Of a stretch of DNA of 64,000 nt, positions 35,006 to 44,904 are shown piece after piece. Position 1 is the stretch's first letter. Each line of letters opens with the position of its first letter. The translations under genes and the position numbers were made by a program. The stretch is from positions 199,554 through 263,553 of the forward strand of contig CBFDDF010000002.1 of the NCBI GenBank assembly GCA_965603495.1, written 5' to 3'. The notes beneath the pieces were generated by a model, which had not been told where the DNA came from, ran no database searches, and worked only from the letters and a program-made list of their open reading frames with translations. The stretch is from Thiomicrorhabdus sp965603495 (GTDB taxonomy: Bacteria > Pseudomonadota > Gammaproteobacteria > Thiomicrospirales > Thiomicrospiraceae).

Positions 35006-35765
35006 TACCGCGTTCCGAATTTTTAAGAAATTGATTCAAAGAATCTAACGTACCTAAATCATCAGTCATTTGCTCAAGATCATGTAACGCTTGCTCAAGA
35101 CGATTGCCTGTACGGTACAAAATTCGATAGGCTTTTTTAATGAGATTAAGCTGCTCTTTGCTGAAATTACGGCGTTTAAGACCTTCGAGATTGATTCCTC
35201 TTGGACTGGCTAAGTTGCCAGAAACGACAACAAAGTTAGGTACATCTTGATTGATAACACTGCCCATTCCGCAAAAACTATGCTCTCCAATCCGGCAAAA
35301 TTGGTGAACCAAAGTGTACCCCCCAAGAATAGCCCAGTCGTGGACAGTGACATGACCAGCAAGCGCCGTTGCATTCGCTAAAATACAATGATTACCAATA
35401 ATACAATCGTGGGCAATATGCACACCTGCCATCACCCAGTTGTCATCACCAATGACAGTTTTACCAATATCTTGAGTCGTGCCACGATTAATAGTGACAT
35501 TTTCTCTAAAAGTATTGTTATCACCAATAATTAAGAGCGTTGGTTCACCTGCATACTTTTTGTCTTGCGGGGCTGCACCAATGGAGCCAAACTGAAAAAA
35601 ATGATTGTTTTCACCAATCAACGTCGGCCCCTGAACGATGACATGCGATGCCAACGTGCAGCCCGCTCCTATGGTCACCTCACCCTCTATGACACAATAA
35701 GCACCAATTTTAACATCCGATGCAATATTAGCCTTAGGATCAATAATGGCTGTTGAATGAATCAA
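34995..35765 (-). CDS. lpxA: UDP-N-acetylglucosamine acyltransferase
   Basis: This 256-residue left-handed beta-helix enzyme performs the first step of lipid A synthesis. Hexapeptide repeats run through most of the chain, and the catalytic His lies in WVMAGVHIAHDCIIGNHC. The GGYTLVHQFCRIGEHSF segment is typical. The start is set to TTG at 35765 (MIHSTAIIDPKA), with AAAGG upstream and just after the fabZ stop; a GTG at 35789 would overlap fabZ. Start choice is uncertain by eight codons. Confidence 0.95.
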   Translation of the reverse strand: MIHSTAIIDPKANIASDVKIGAYCVIEGEVTIGAGCTLASHVIVQGPTLIGENNHFFQFGSIGAAPQDKKYAGEPTLLIIGDNNTFRENVTINRGTTQDIGKTVIGDDNWVMAGVHIAHDCIIGNHCILANATALAGHVTVHDWAILGGYTLVHQFCRIGEHSFCGMGSVINQDVPNFVVVSGNLASPRGINLEGLKRRNFSKEQLNLIKKAYRILYRTGNRLEQALHDLEQMTDDLGTLDSLNQFLKNSERGIVR

Positions 35766-35769
35766 TACG

Positions 35770-36207
35770 TTATACCTTTCTTTCTGCACACATTAGATCA
35801 GCAGAAGCAATCACTTTGCCATCTATCTTAGTTGTACAGGCAAACTTCCAAATACCGCGCTTATTGCCCAAAACAATGACTTCAAAGTCTAGTCGGTCTC
35901 CTGGTACTGCTGGTTGTCTGAAACGACAATTATCGACTGCCGCCAAATAGTACAATGAGCTACCATCAGGCTTTTCACCTTGACTACGGAAAGCCAAGAT
36001 ACCTGTACATTGCGCCATCGCTTCTATAATCATTACGCCCGGCATAATTGGATTTCCCGGGAAATGCCCAGTAAATTGTGGCTCGTTGAAAGTTACGTTT
36101 TTAAAACCTTTGAGCATTTTCCCTGATTCAAACTCAGTCACTCTATCCACTAATAAAAAAGGATAGCGGTGCGGTAAATAATCAAAAATATCTTTAACTT
36201 CCATCAT
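35770..36207 (-). CDS. fabZ: 3-hydroxyacyl-ACP dehydratase FabZ
   Basis: This hot-dog-fold enzyme of 145 residues dehydrates beta-hydroxyacyl-ACP in fatty-acid elongation. The N-terminal LPHRYPFLLVDRV, the catalytic His in FTGHFPGNPIMPGVMIIEAMAQ (the Glu follows in the same segment) and AVDNCRFRQPAVPGD are diagnostic. Its place between lpxD and lpxA balances membrane lipid and lipid A synthesis, as in E. coli. Confidence 0.97.
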   Translation of the reverse strand: MMEVKDIFDYLPHRYPFLLVDRVTEFESGKMLKGFKNVTFNEPQFTGHFPGNPIMPGVMIIEAMAQCTGILAFRSQGEKPDGSSLYYLAAVDNCRFRQPAVPGDRLDFEVIVLGNKRGIWKFACTTKIDGKVIASADLMCAERKV

Positions 36208-36283
36208 GTGTATTCAACCCAATTCAAATGTTACTTAATATGACCTTCTGAAGAAATATTAAAACTTCTGGTCATTTATCTTA

Positions 36284-37315
36284 TTATTTTGTAAGTTCAT
36301 CTAACTGCTTTTGCAGTTGTTTTAGCTGTTTAGACATTTTGTCTAAATTACGTGCTCTCACACTATTTTTTTGCCAATCTGAAACAGGAATCGCAGGAAA
36401 CCCGGCATAAGCCCCAGGTTGATCTAAATTATGCGTCACACCGGCCTTTGCCAAAAAATGTATATTATCGGCAATATTTAAATGTCCGGCAAAACCAACT
36501 TGACCTGCTACTGTACAATGCGCACCTAAGGAAGTACTACCGGCAAAACCAACTTGACCTGCAATAGCGGACCCTTCACCAATTTTAACGTTATGTGCAA
36601 TGTGTACTAGATTATCAATAATGCAGTTATCAGAAATGACCGTGTCCTCTATCGCACCTCGATCAATACAGACATTATTACCAATAGAAACATGGTTGCC
36701 AATAATCACTCGACCAATTTGAGGAATCTTAGTCCAGCGCCCTTGGTCATTGGCCCAACCGAAGCCATCACCACCTATAACAGCACCAGCTTCGATGATG
36801 ACATCGTCACCTATCACGCAGTCATGGCAAATAACTACATTAGAGCCGATTCGACAACGGGCACCAATCTGTACATTGTCTTCAATGACCGCACCACTTT
36901 CAATCAAGGTATTTTGACCTACCTTAACACCAGCATGGATAGTCACTTGAGCTTTAACACAAACACGATCCTCAAGCGTAGCGGTACTATCCACAGTTGC
37001 ATCACAATGAATACCTATCTCAACGGTTTTTGGGTTAAGTAATTGTGCGACTAACGCATAGACATAATAAGGATTATCGACAATTAAGTGCGCCACCGGA
37101 CAGCTTTCACTATAGAGTGCACTTAAAATCACAGCACCTGCCTGAGTATCCTGCAGGGATTGAATGTATTTCTTGTCATTTAAAAATGAGATATGGATAG
37201 ATTCTGCATGATGATCTAGCCCAGCAACCTGCTGAATTTCAGTCTGCCCAGAACCCACTAAATCAACTTGCACCCCTAAAGATTCAAGTTGATTTACGAT
37301 ATAACTTAATTGCAC
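36284..37315 (-). CDS. lpxD: UDP-3-O-(3-hydroxyacyl)glucosamine N-acyltransferase
   Basis: This 343-residue beta-helix enzyme adds the second acyl chain in lipid A synthesis. A short N-terminal uridine-binding domain (FLNDKKYIQSLQDTQAGAVI) is followed by hexapeptide repeats. The catalytic His lies in IDNLVHIAHNVKIGEG, and a C-terminal helix (NLDKMSKQLKQLQKQLDEL) closes the chain. The start is GTG at 37315, 14 bases after the skp stop. Confidence 0.97.
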   Translation of the reverse strand: MQLSYIVNQLESLGVQVDLVGSGQTEIQQVAGLDHHAESIHISFLNDKKYIQSLQDTQAGAVILSALYSESCPVAHLIVDNPYYVYALVAQLLNPKTVEIGIHCDATVDSTATLEDRVCVKAQVTIHAGVKVGQNTLIESGAVIEDNVQIGARCRIGSNVVICHDCVIGDDVIIEAGAVIGGDGFGWANDQGRWTKIPQIGRVIIGNHVSIGNNVCIDRGAIEDTVISDNCIIDNLVHIAHNVKIGEGSAIAGQVGFAGSTSLGAHCTVAGQVGFAGHLNIADNIHFLAKAGVTHNLDQPGAYAGFPAIPVSDWQKNSVRARNLDKMSKQLKQLQKQLDELTK

Positions 37316-37329
37316 AGTGGCTACTCGAA

Positions 37330-37875
37330 CTATTTATTAAATTCTGATCGTTGTTTATCACTGACGCCTTGAAGATGCTTAAGAACATCTTCGGTGATAT
37401 CAATCCGGTTATTAGTATAAGCAATACCTTCATACAAAATCAGGTCAAAGCTTTGTTTAATACCAATGGCTTTAATCGCATCATTGACAATACTCTGTAG
37501 CTTGGCTAACTCTTCATTACGACGTAAATTCAGTAACTCTTGAACATCATTACGGCGACGCTGAATCTCTCTGGTTAACATGCCTATTTCGCGTTCTTTA
37601 GTTATCTTTTGAGTATCACTCATGACCGCTTTATTTTTTTGATAATTAGACTGCTGCTTTTCCAATTTGCCAGCTAAACCTTTTAATTCTGCTTGTTGTG
37701 GCGCAAATTCTTTCTTAAGCTGTGCATCTGCCGTTTTTGCTTGAGGTGCTTTCTCTAAAAGTAATGCGACATTGACAACACCCAATTTAACAGGTGTTTC
37801 AGCCCAAGCATTCATCGCTAAAACCAGCATTGCAACTGACAAATAAATCTTAAAAAGTTTTTGCATCAAAATCAT
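37330..37875 (-). CDS. skp: OmpH/Skp-family periplasmic chaperone
   Basis: This 181-residue exported protein escorts outer-membrane proteins to the Bam complex. A signal peptide (IYLSVAMLVLAMNAWAETP) is followed by the Skp core: the start motif KLGVVNVALLLEKAPQA, a long coiled-coil tentacle (GLAGKLEKQQSNYQKNKAVM, REIGMLTREIQRRRNDVQEL) and the return strand SFDLILYEGIAY. A second in-frame ATG three codons on (37866) is equally possible. It follows bamA. Confidence 0.93.
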   Translation of the reverse strand: MILMQKLFKIYLSVAMLVLAMNAWAETPVKLGVVNVALLLEKAPQAKTADAQLKKEFAPQQAELKGLAGKLEKQQSNYQKNKAVMSDTQKITKEREIGMLTREIQRRRNDVQELLNLRRNEELAKLQSIVNDAIKAIGIKQSFDLILYEGIAYTNNRIDITEDVLKHLQGVSDKQRSEFNK

Positions 37876-37985
37876 CCATATTATTCTTGAGTTTTCTATT
37901 CATTATTATAAAAATAACTTTTCAGGATTGTACCCTAAAAAAAGACTATGGGGTAGAACCCCTGGTTATTCATTTTTACTAAGCC

Positions 37986-40271
37986 TTAGAATCCAGCACC
38001 AAGACTAAACTGGAAGCTCTGAGTTTTATCTGTTGAGGTGTAGCCAATTGGCTGCGCGAAACTAAAGCTTAATGGTCCGACAGGTGTTATCCAAGATACG
38101 CCAACACCCGCCGCTGAACGTAATTCACCCACTTCAACACTATCAACACCAGTAAACACATTCCCGGCATCTATAAACAGACTAATGCGAATATTACTTG
38201 AATCCTCTATAAAAGGCACTGGTAGTAGAATCGCAGCCGTGGTGGCGATTTTTACATCCCCCCCCTTCGGTCGATCGCTTCCATCCAACGTCAAATCATA
38301 ATTCCCACCCAATGAGTTAGGTTCAAATCCGCGCACGGAACCAATCCCACCTGCATAGAAGCGCTCATAGAATGGTAGTTGTTCCACATCACCAAAACCA
38401 TCCCCATAAGCCAAAGCTCCCTTAAGCTTAAAACTCAAGTTTTTAGTAAGCGGATAATACCAAGTCTCATCAGCATAGACTTTATAGTAAGAGACATCAG
38501 AAGTCCCAGGAACCACCGTCTCCATCGACAAACGGGCTTTTTGTCCTTTTGAAGGAAAGTAGAAGGAGTTCGTTGAGTTGTAATTCCAGCCCATACTAAA
38601 AATCGCTGAGGTCGTGTCTTTACCATAGAAATTTACATGGTCATTGCAGACAACAAAAGTGTCTGAACAAACTAATTCTTGAGAATCAAGCTTTAACCCA
38701 TAATTCAATGAATCATATTCACTGAGCGGATAACCTAAAGATGCTCTAATCCCCAGATTATTAGTTGTATAGTCAGCAATATTTAATTCATCGGCATTGA
38801 TTTCACTTAGATAGAAGCCTCCACCTAAACTGACACCATCATCGGTAAAATAAGGATTGGTAATACCAATATCAGCGGTTTTTCTAGAGGCACTGGTCGC
38901 TAAACTCAAATCTAATTTATTACCGCTTCCAATAAAGTTTCGTTCCGCTACGCCTAAGTTAAAACTGACTCCATCCAGCTGGGAATAACCAACGCCGGCA
39001 GTAAAAGAACCGGTTGCTTGTTCTTCTACCTTAACAACCAAATCAACTTCATCAGCACTAACACGCTTGGTTTCAATATCTGAGGTTTTGAAGAACCCGA
39101 GGCGGCTCAAGCGTGACTTGGATTGACGAACCTGCTTTAATGAATAAGGCGCACTTTCAAGTTGGCGCATTTCGCGGCGAATAACATAATCACGAGTACG
39201 GGTATTACCCTCTAGTACCACTCGACGAATATAAACTCGGTTTTTAGGCTCGAATTTAAAGTTAAGAACAATGGTCGCAGACTTTTTATCTAAGTCTGTT
39301 TCAGGCGTGATTTCAGCAAACGCATAACCTTCTTCACTCAAACGATCACGAACCGTGTTGACAGCTTCAATGACAGCACTTCTAGAGAACACATCAGTTT
39401 CTTTAAAGTTCAACAGTTGTTTAACTTCTGCTTCTTCAAGAATCAATTCTCCGCTCAGGTGAATCTCAGCAATGGTATATTGTGGACCTTCAGTAATGTT
39501 AATGGTGGTGAATACCTGCGTTTTATCCGCCGATAAACTGACTTGTGAAGAACGCACTTCAAATTCAGCATACCCTCGATCCATATAGTAAGATTTTAGC
39601 GTCTCGATATCGGCTTGTAACTTAGGTTTTGAGTATGCATCCCCTTCAGACATCTCCATTCTTGACTTTAGACGCTCATCAGAATAAATTTTATTGCCGA
39701 CTAAACTAATGCGGCCGATGCTGGCTGGTTCACCTTCAACAATTTTGATTTTTAAAGCGACACGATTGCGCAAAAGATCTTCGCTGATAATTTCTACTTC
39801 AGCAGCATAGTAGCCTTGATTCTGATATCGACGTTTTAAATCTACAATGATTCTGTCTAACTCGATCTGGTTATATATACGACCTTTTTTAATACCCAGC
39901 CCATCTAATGCATCGTTTAGCACCTCAGTTTCAATCAACTGATTACCTTCAATCTCTACTTCAAAGATGGAAGGACGCTCGACGACCTTAACGACCAAGA
40001 CGCCATTGTCTTTTTGGTACAAAGCCACATCCTTAAAAAATCCGGTTTTATAAAGTCGCTGAATACTTTCTTGCGTCAAACGGCTATCTAAAAATTTACC
40101 TTTAGAAATGGACAGGTAACTATTGATGGTCTCGAAACCAATTCGGTTCGCACCCTCAACTTCAATTTTTTCCACTATAAAGGCCTGGGCTAAACCAGGT
40201 AATAACATCAAACTAGCTACTGCGCTTGATAAAACAGCTCTTTTAATTTTTTTCAATTTCGTATCAACCAT
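37986..40271 (-). CDS. bamA: Outer-membrane protein assembly factor BamA
   Basis: BamA is a 761-residue Omp85 protein inserting beta-barrels in the outer membrane. A signal peptide ending in GLAQAF is followed by five POTRA domains (first one IVEKIEVEGANRIGFETINS) and a C-terminal barrel. The lid-loop motif GSVRGFEPNSLGG, strand GVSLGGGFYLSE and final aromatic SFQFSLGAGF are typical. Its first codons overlap the end of rseP. This is an essential gene in a fixed neighbourhood with skp and the lpx genes. Confidence 0.98.
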   Translation of the reverse strand: MVDTKLKKIKRAVLSSAVASLMLLPGLAQAFIVEKIEVEGANRIGFETINSYLSISKGKFLDSRLTQESIQRLYKTGFFKDVALYQKDNGVLVVKVVERPSIFEVEIEGNQLIETEVLNDALDGLGIKKGRIYNQIELDRIIVDLKRRYQNQGYYAAEVEIISEDLLRNRVALKIKIVEGEPASIGRISLVGNKIYSDERLKSRMEMSEGDAYSKPKLQADIETLKSYYMDRGYAEFEVRSSQVSLSADKTQVFTTINITEGPQYTIAEIHLSGELILEEAEVKQLLNFKETDVFSRSAVIEAVNTVRDRLSEEGYAFAEITPETDLDKKSATIVLNFKFEPKNRVYIRRVVLEGNTRTRDYVIRREMRQLESAPYSLKQVRQSKSRLSRLGFFKTSDIETKRVSADEVDLVVKVEEQATGSFTAGVGYSQLDGVSFNLGVAERNFIGSGNKLDLSLATSASRKTADIGITNPYFTDDGVSLGGGFYLSEINADELNIADYTTNNLGIRASLGYPLSEYDSLNYGLKLDSQELVCSDTFVVCNDHVNFYGKDTTSAIFSMGWNYNSTNSFYFPSKGQKARLSMETVVPGTSDVSYYKVYADETWYYPLTKNLSFKLKGALAYGDGFGDVEQLPFYERFYAGGIGSVRGFEPNSLGGNYDLTLDGSDRPKGGDVKIATTAAILLPVPFIEDSSNIRISLFIDAGNVFTGVDSVEVGELRSAAGVGVSWITPVGPLSFSFAQPIGYTSTDKTQSFQFSLGAGF

Positions 40272-41652
40272 GAGACATTCTTACTACATCATTAAATAAA
40301 GCGACAAACATCAATCCAACAATTAAAACCAATCCAATTGTCTGACCCACTGCCATAATTTGCTCACTCACCGGAGAGCCCTTAACCATTTCGACCAGGT
40401 AATATAACAAATGCCCTCCATCCAATACAGGAATAGGCAATAAATTTAATAAACCGATACTCAAGCTAATCAATCCTAACAAACTCAAAAATGAAATAAT
40501 GCCTGTTTGAAGGGCTTTTCCTGAAAACTGAGCGATGCTTAGGGGGCCAGACAAGTTTTCTAAGCTTACGTCACCAAAAAACATTCTCTGCATCATAATC
40601 AGACTCATTTCAAACAAATCAATACTACGTTGATACCCCTGAATAAGCGCCTCACTAAAACCATACTGAACCGTCGAACTGTAACGCGCTATCAACTCTT
40701 CGGAAACGTCGACACCAACGCCCATTTTACCGATGACCTGACCGTCTTTCAAAACAGTCTGCTCAAGCAATACTGTCGTTATAAACTCAACCCCATTGCG
40801 TAAATATACAACCTTAACCGGTTCGTTGGGATGCGCCTGAACTACTTTAACGAACTCAAGCCATTCAGTAACCAGCAGCCCATCAACCGACTGGATAAAA
40901 TCTTTAGCCTTTAACCCAGCTTGATCTGCAGGTCCGCCAACAACCACTTTACCAACCACGACTGGCAATAAAATATCAAAAGATTCAAAGCCCAAGACTC
41001 TCAACCAGTTTTGTTTAGGGGCATTTAAGTCCAATCCTGACAAGGAGATCCCATTCAGAAGGACATTTTCTTGAGAAGTTAGATTCTCAATCGTCATGCT
41101 CACCACTGGTTTTTGCTTAACAAGAGCACCTAAAATAGACTGATGAACCATTTGCCAACTAGCAACGGACTGGTTATCAACTTCCAGAACTGACCAGGCC
41201 TGGTCATTAAAAGAGACTGAAGCGGGTACAGACTGTGCAAGCGGACTCTGAGGGGTTATCTGATTAAAGACTGGCTTTAATCCGGTCACACCAATCATAT
41301 ACATTAAAGTAAAGACAAACCAAGCTAACAGTAGATTGACAGCTGGCCCCGCGGCAACCACGGCGAAGCGTTTATAAACATTCTGGCGATTGAAGGCTCT
41401 GTGTAGATCTTCTTCAGCAACTGGACCTTCCCGCTCATCGACAAACTTAACGAAACCACCCAGTGGAAACAGGCCTATTTGAAAACAAGTTTCTTTACCC
41501 TGCTTTTGGTATAAGGTTTTGCCAAAGCCGATTGAAAAGGTAAGCACTTTAATATTAAACCACTTGGCAACTTGGTAATGACCCCACTCATGCAGACTGA
41601 CAACAATCCCCATGACCAGGATAAAACCAAGGATAGACCAGAGAAGGGTCAT
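40264..41652 (-). CDS. rseP: RIP zinc metalloprotease RseP
   Basis: This 462-residue site-2 protease of the inner membrane cleaves anti-sigma factor RseA and remnant signal peptides. The zinc motif HEWGHYQVAKWF is near residue 22. Two PDZ-like domains follow (GLKAKDFIQSVDGL is in the second), and the third zinc ligand lies in LLPIPVLDGGHLLYYLVEM. It adjoins cdsA directly with no gap. A palindrome copy at 41193-41204 (16 bp symmetric) is read as DQAWS within the first PDZ region. Confidence 0.96.
   Translation of the reverse strand: MTLLWSILGFILVMGIVVSLHEWGHYQVAKWFNIKVLTFSIGFGKTLYQKQGKETCFQIGLFPLGGFVKFVDEREGPVAEEDLHRAFNRQNVYKRFAVVAAGPAVNLLLAWFVFTLMYMIGVTGLKPVFNQITPQSPLAQSVPASVSFNDQAWSVLEVDNQSVASWQMVHQSILGALVKQKPVVSMTIENLTSQENVLLNGISLSGLDLNAPKQNWLRVLGFESFDILLPVVVGKVVVGGPADQAGLKAKDFIQSVDGLLVTEWLEFVKVVQAHPNEPVKVVYLRNGVEFITTVLLEQTVLKDGQVIGKMGVGVDVSEELIARYSSTVQYGFSEALIQGYQRSIDLFEMSLIMMQRMFFGDVSLENLSGPLSIAQFSGKALQTGIISFLSLLGLISLSIGLLNLLPIPVLDGGHLLYYLVEMVKGSPVSEQIMAVGQTIGLVLIVGLMFVALFNDVVRMSHG
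41193..41204. repeat. Scattered palindrome, exact copy
   Basis: Within rseP, in the 16-bp form TGACCAGGCCTGGTCA, translated as DQAWS. Confidence 0.95.
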
Positions 41653-42465
41653 TTAAACAAGGCTCCCGAAGTGCCACGCCAGATAAAGCATAGGGATTGC
41701 GATCAACAAACTATCTATCCGGTCCAACACTCCACCATGGCCAGGCAAAATGCGCCCACTGTCTTTTAAATGAACTTGGCGCTTAAGTACACTTTCAAAT
41801 AAATCACCCAATACAGAAAACATCGCAATCAAAGCTAATATAGCTGCAAACAAAATAATCGATAAATTCAACTGTGCTGAAATCAACCAAAGCCCCGTCA
41901 GCGCAATGACAAACGCAAGTATCGTTCCACCCCAAACACCTTCCCAAGTTTTTCCAGGACTGACATGTACCGCCAACTTAGTCTTGCCAAAACGCTTGCC
42001 GCTAAAATAGGCCCCGGTATCGACTGCCCAAATAACAAATAGGCTCATCAGTAAGATGTCCGCAGAAAATTCTGCTCTAAAACGAACCATAACGGTAGTA
42101 AATAAGACAACTGACAAAACACCGGCAAGCAATATGAATCCAATTGAACCAGAGCCCACTTGCCCTTGTGAGCGTTGGTAACGAGCCACCACAAAAATCA
42201 ACAACAAACTCTCTAAGATAGTCAATACAACAATATGCTGCACTGCAAGAATTTCAAGACTCACAAAACCAATCACACTCGTGAGAACTGCAAAAACAGC
42301 CTTCTGCCAAGTCTGCTTAAATTCTGCAAAACCGGCCCACTCCCAAGCGGCAATAAACCCCACACCTATTATGCACCACTGCCAGACTTCAGCTGTTGCT
42401 TTAAAAAGTGCCAAGCTGGCTAATAAAGCCAATATGACTGCGGTAATTACTCTTTGTTTCAACAT
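41653..42465 (-). CDS. cdsA: Phosphatidate cytidylyltransferase
   Basis: CdsA makes CDP-diacylglycerol from phosphatidate and CTP, the branch point to phospholipids. The 270-residue polytopic membrane protein has about eight hydrophobic helices and the signature KDSGRILPGHGGVLDRIDSLL near the C-terminus, plus SPGKTWEGVWGG. Its start overlaps the uppS stop (TAATG) and its stop abuts the rseP start. There is therefore no room for dxr, which often occupies this position. Confidence 0.96.
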   Translation of the reverse strand: MLKQRVITAVILALLASLALFKATAEVWQWCIIGVGFIAAWEWAGFAEFKQTWQKAVFAVLTSVIGFVSLEILAVQHIVVLTILESLLLIFVVARYQRSQGQVGSGSIGFILLAGVLSVVLFTTVMVRFRAEFSADILLMSLFVIWAVDTGAYFSGKRFGKTKLAVHVSPGKTWEGVWGGTILAFVIALTGLWLISAQLNLSIILFAAILALIAMFSVLGDLFESVLKRQVHLKDSGRILPGHGGVLDRIDSLLIAIPMLYLAWHFGSLV

Positions 42466-43196
42466 TATTTAGCCACCTGTTCACTGGTTTTACCAAAACG
42501 ACGTTCACGATGTGCAAAAGAGCCAACCGCTTTATCAAAGCTCGACTCATTGAATTCTGGCCAAAGTTCATCGGTAAAATAAAATTCTGCATAAGCCATT
42601 TGCCAAATCAAGAAATTACTAATACGCTGCTCACCGCCAGTACGAATTAATAGATCCACATCTGGTTGATCGTGTAGCGAAATGAAATCACTGATATCTG
42701 ACTCGGTCATCTCTGCAACATTGCTATCAGGATGCGCTAATTGCCACTGCTGCACAGCTTGCACAATATCCCAGCGGCCGCCATAATTGGCCGCAATCGT
42801 TAGAACCAGTCCGGTATTTTTTTCGGTGAGTGACTCTGCCAATATTATATGGGCTTGTAACTCTTCACTGAAACCACTTCGATCACCCACAATGAGTAGT
42901 TTGACATTGTTCTCATTCAGTTTAGTGACCTCTTTCTGAAGCGCTTTTAAAAACAACCCCATCAATTTATTAACTTCGTCTTGAGGACGTCGCCAATTTT
43001 CAGTACTAAAAGCGAATAACGTTAACGCCTTAACACCCACATTTGAACAGTGTGCAACAAGGCGCTTAACTGAATTCAGGCCTTTTTGATGACCTACAAA
43101 ACGAGGTAAGAAGCGTTTTTTTGCCCAACGTCCATTGCCATCCATAATAATGGCGACATGTTGTGGCATATTTGTTTGAAGAATTTCTTGTGTCAA
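42465..43196 (-). CDS. uppS: Di-trans,poly-cis-undecaprenyl diphosphate synthase
   Basis: UppS extends farnesyl diphosphate to the C55 carrier lipid for peptidoglycan and LPS. The 243-residue protein has HVAIIMDGNGRWAKKR with the catalytic Asp, the FSTENWRRP motif and the C-terminal LLIRTGGEQRISNFLIWQ. The start is TTG at 43196, with AAAGG upstream. Two hairpins separate it from frr. Confidence 0.97.
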   Translation of the reverse strand: MTQEILQTNMPQHVAIIMDGNGRWAKKRFLPRFVGHQKGLNSVKRLVAHCSNVGVKALTLFAFSTENWRRPQDEVNKLMGLFLKALQKEVTKLNENNVKLLIVGDRSGFSEELQAHIILAESLTEKNTGLVLTIAANYGGRWDIVQAVQQWQLAHPDSNVAEMTESDISDFISLHDQPDVDLLIRTGGEQRISNFLIWQMAYAEFYFTDELWPEFNESSFDKAVGSFAHRERRFGKTSEQVAK

Positions 43197-43275
43197 AACA
43201 AACCTTTAATGAGTCTGTGTAAAGCGCTGTTGAAATATTTTGATACCGACAGAGCTAAACCTATTCAAATTTGGA

Positions 43276-43355
43276 TCTAGGTTAGAGAGAACCTAGAACG
43301 AAAAACGGCTCAAGAAGATATTCACCCAATGGGCTAAATCCGCTTGAACCGTTTT
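43276..43355 (-). terminator. Two hairpins between frr and uppS
   Basis: TCTAGGTT/AACCTAGA (8 bp, 43276-43297) is followed by a longer imperfect stem AAAACGGCTCAAG / CTTGAACCGTTTT (43302-43355) with an inner CCCA-AT-GGG pair. Read on the minus strand the latter ends in GCCGTTTTT, so frr transcription may stop here and uppS may need its own promoter. Confidence 0.6.
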
Positions 43356-43479
43356 ATTTAAGAGCCTATCAGCAACATTTAAACTGAGGCCTTATAAGAT
43401 AAAACCCGTCAATTATGCCGTAATTGCTTGAAAATAGCGATCTAAAGTTGAGCACTCGGTCTCGGACAATAAGGCGCTA

Positions 43480-44037
43480 TTAGAATTCTAATAAGCTAGC
43501 TTCTTTTTCTGCTAAAGCAGCGTCTACTTTTTTAATAATACTGTCTGTAAACTTTTGGATTTGCTCTTCTGAATTACGCGCTTCATCCTCAGTGATTTCT
43601 TTATCTTTTAATAAAGACTTAACATCACCGTTGGCATCACGACGGATGTTACGAATAGCAACACGACTATTTTCAGCTTCGCTACGGGCGATTTTAATAA
43701 AATCTTTACGGCGTTCTTCTGTCAATGCTGGCATAGGAATGCGGATAAGATTACCCGTAGTCGCTGGATTAATACCCAAATCAGAAGTCATAATCGCTTT
43801 TTCAACCTTAGCGACCATCGGCTGCTCCCAAGGCTGCACAGTCAATGTACGTGAATCTTCCAAGTTAATATTTGCCACCTGACTGATTGGTACGAGTGAA
43901 CCATAATAATCAACCATAATAGAATCTAAGATACTTGGATGAGCACGCCCGGTACGAATTTTAGCGAAGTTAGCCTCTAAATTTTCAAAGGATTTTTGCA
44001 TTCTTACCTGTGCATCGGTATAAATTTCATTCAACAT
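43480..44037 (-). CDS. frr: Ribosome recycling factor
   Basis: RRF splits post-termination ribosomes with EF-G. The 185-residue protein has the family start KSFENLEANFAKIRTGRAHPSILD, the middle EQPMVAKVEKAIMTSDLGINP and the C-terminal ITEDEARNSEEQIQKFTD. It is 2 bases downstream of pyrH, as in most bacteria. Confidence 0.97.
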   Translation of the reverse strand: MLNEIYTDAQVRMQKSFENLEANFAKIRTGRAHPSILDSIMVDYYGSLVPISQVANINLEDSRTLTVQPWEQPMVAKVEKAIMTSDLGINPATTGNLIRIPMPALTEERRKDFIKIARSEAENSRVAIRNIRRDANGDVKSLLKDKEITEDEARNSEEQIQKFTDSIIKKVDAALAEKEASLLEF

Positions 44038-44039
44038 TT

Positions 44040-44759
44040 CTATTCTCCTGAGCTCACCAAGGTGCCTTCATCTTCACCCTGAACAATTCTAATGACCGCA
44101 TTATCTTTAAACATATCGAATACCCGAATCGGCATCGAATGGTCACGACATAATACGAAAGCAGTCATATCCATGACCTGTAAATTCTTTTGTATGACTT
44201 CATCATAAGTCAACGTTTGGAAACGCGTTGCACTTGGATCCTTAACTGGATCTGCGCTATAGATACCGTCTACCTTTGTCGCTTTAAGCACAATTTCTGC
44301 ATCAATTTCAATGCCCCGGAGAGCGGCAGCGGTATCTGTAGTAAAGAAAGGACTGCCCGTGCCCGCAGCAAAGACCAATACTTCACCATCCGCTAACTGT
44401 TTCTTAACGCTATTGGCATTAAAACCACTTGAAACGCCTTCAATTGACATTGCTGACAACACTTGTGACTTCATCCCCATGCTTTCAATCACATCACGTA
44501 AAGCCAATGCATTAATAACAGTTGCCATCATCCCCATATGGTCACCAGTTGTTCGCTGAATACCTGAGCCTTGAATCTGCGCACCACGGAAAATATTTCC
44601 ACCGCCGACAACAATACCGACCTCAACACCTAAATCACGCAACTCTTTTACTTGAGAAACTACAGCCTTTAAAGTTGCTGCATCCAAACCAAAATCGCCT
44701 GACCCCATTAGGGCTTCACCACTAAATTTCAAAAGAATTCGTTTATATTTAAGTGCCAT
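44040..44759 (-). CDS. pyrH: UMP kinase
   Basis: This 239-residue bacterial-type UMP kinase of the amino-acid-kinase fold has YKRILLKFSGEALMG at the N-terminus, VGGGNIFRGAQIQGSGI and the C-terminal TDTAAALRGIEIDAEIVLKA-like segments. It makes UDP for RNA and sugar nucleotides; CTP made by PyrG is downstream. It follows tsf after a terminator, suggesting partial readthrough or a separate promoter. Confidence 0.97.
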   Translation of the reverse strand: MALKYKRILLKFSGEALMGSGDFGLDAATLKAVVSQVKELRDLGVEVGIVVGGGNIFRGAQIQGSGIQRTTGDHMGMMATVINALALRDVIESMGMKSQVLSAMSIEGVSSGFNANSVKKQLADGEVLVFAAGTGSPFFTTDTAAALRGIEIDAEIVLKATKVDGIYSADPVKDPSATRFQTLTYDEVIQKNLQVMDMTAFVLCRDHSMPIRVFDMFKDNAVIRIVQGEDEGTLVSSGE

Positions 44760-44904
44760 CGCTACTCATCCTTATATTTTATTACATGATATCTCTTAAA
44801 ACGTTTCTTTAAATATTCTTTAAAACATTTTTTTAAAAGCGCTTTGCAATAGAGGTAAAACCATGACAAAAAACTTTCTAAAAACCTGAATTAAACTTAC
44901 AAAA

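Noticed and set aside
40181..40202. CCTGG ... CCAGG inverted repeat in the bamA signal peptide region
   Set aside because: Only a 5-bp pairing; too short to count as a member of the repeat family.
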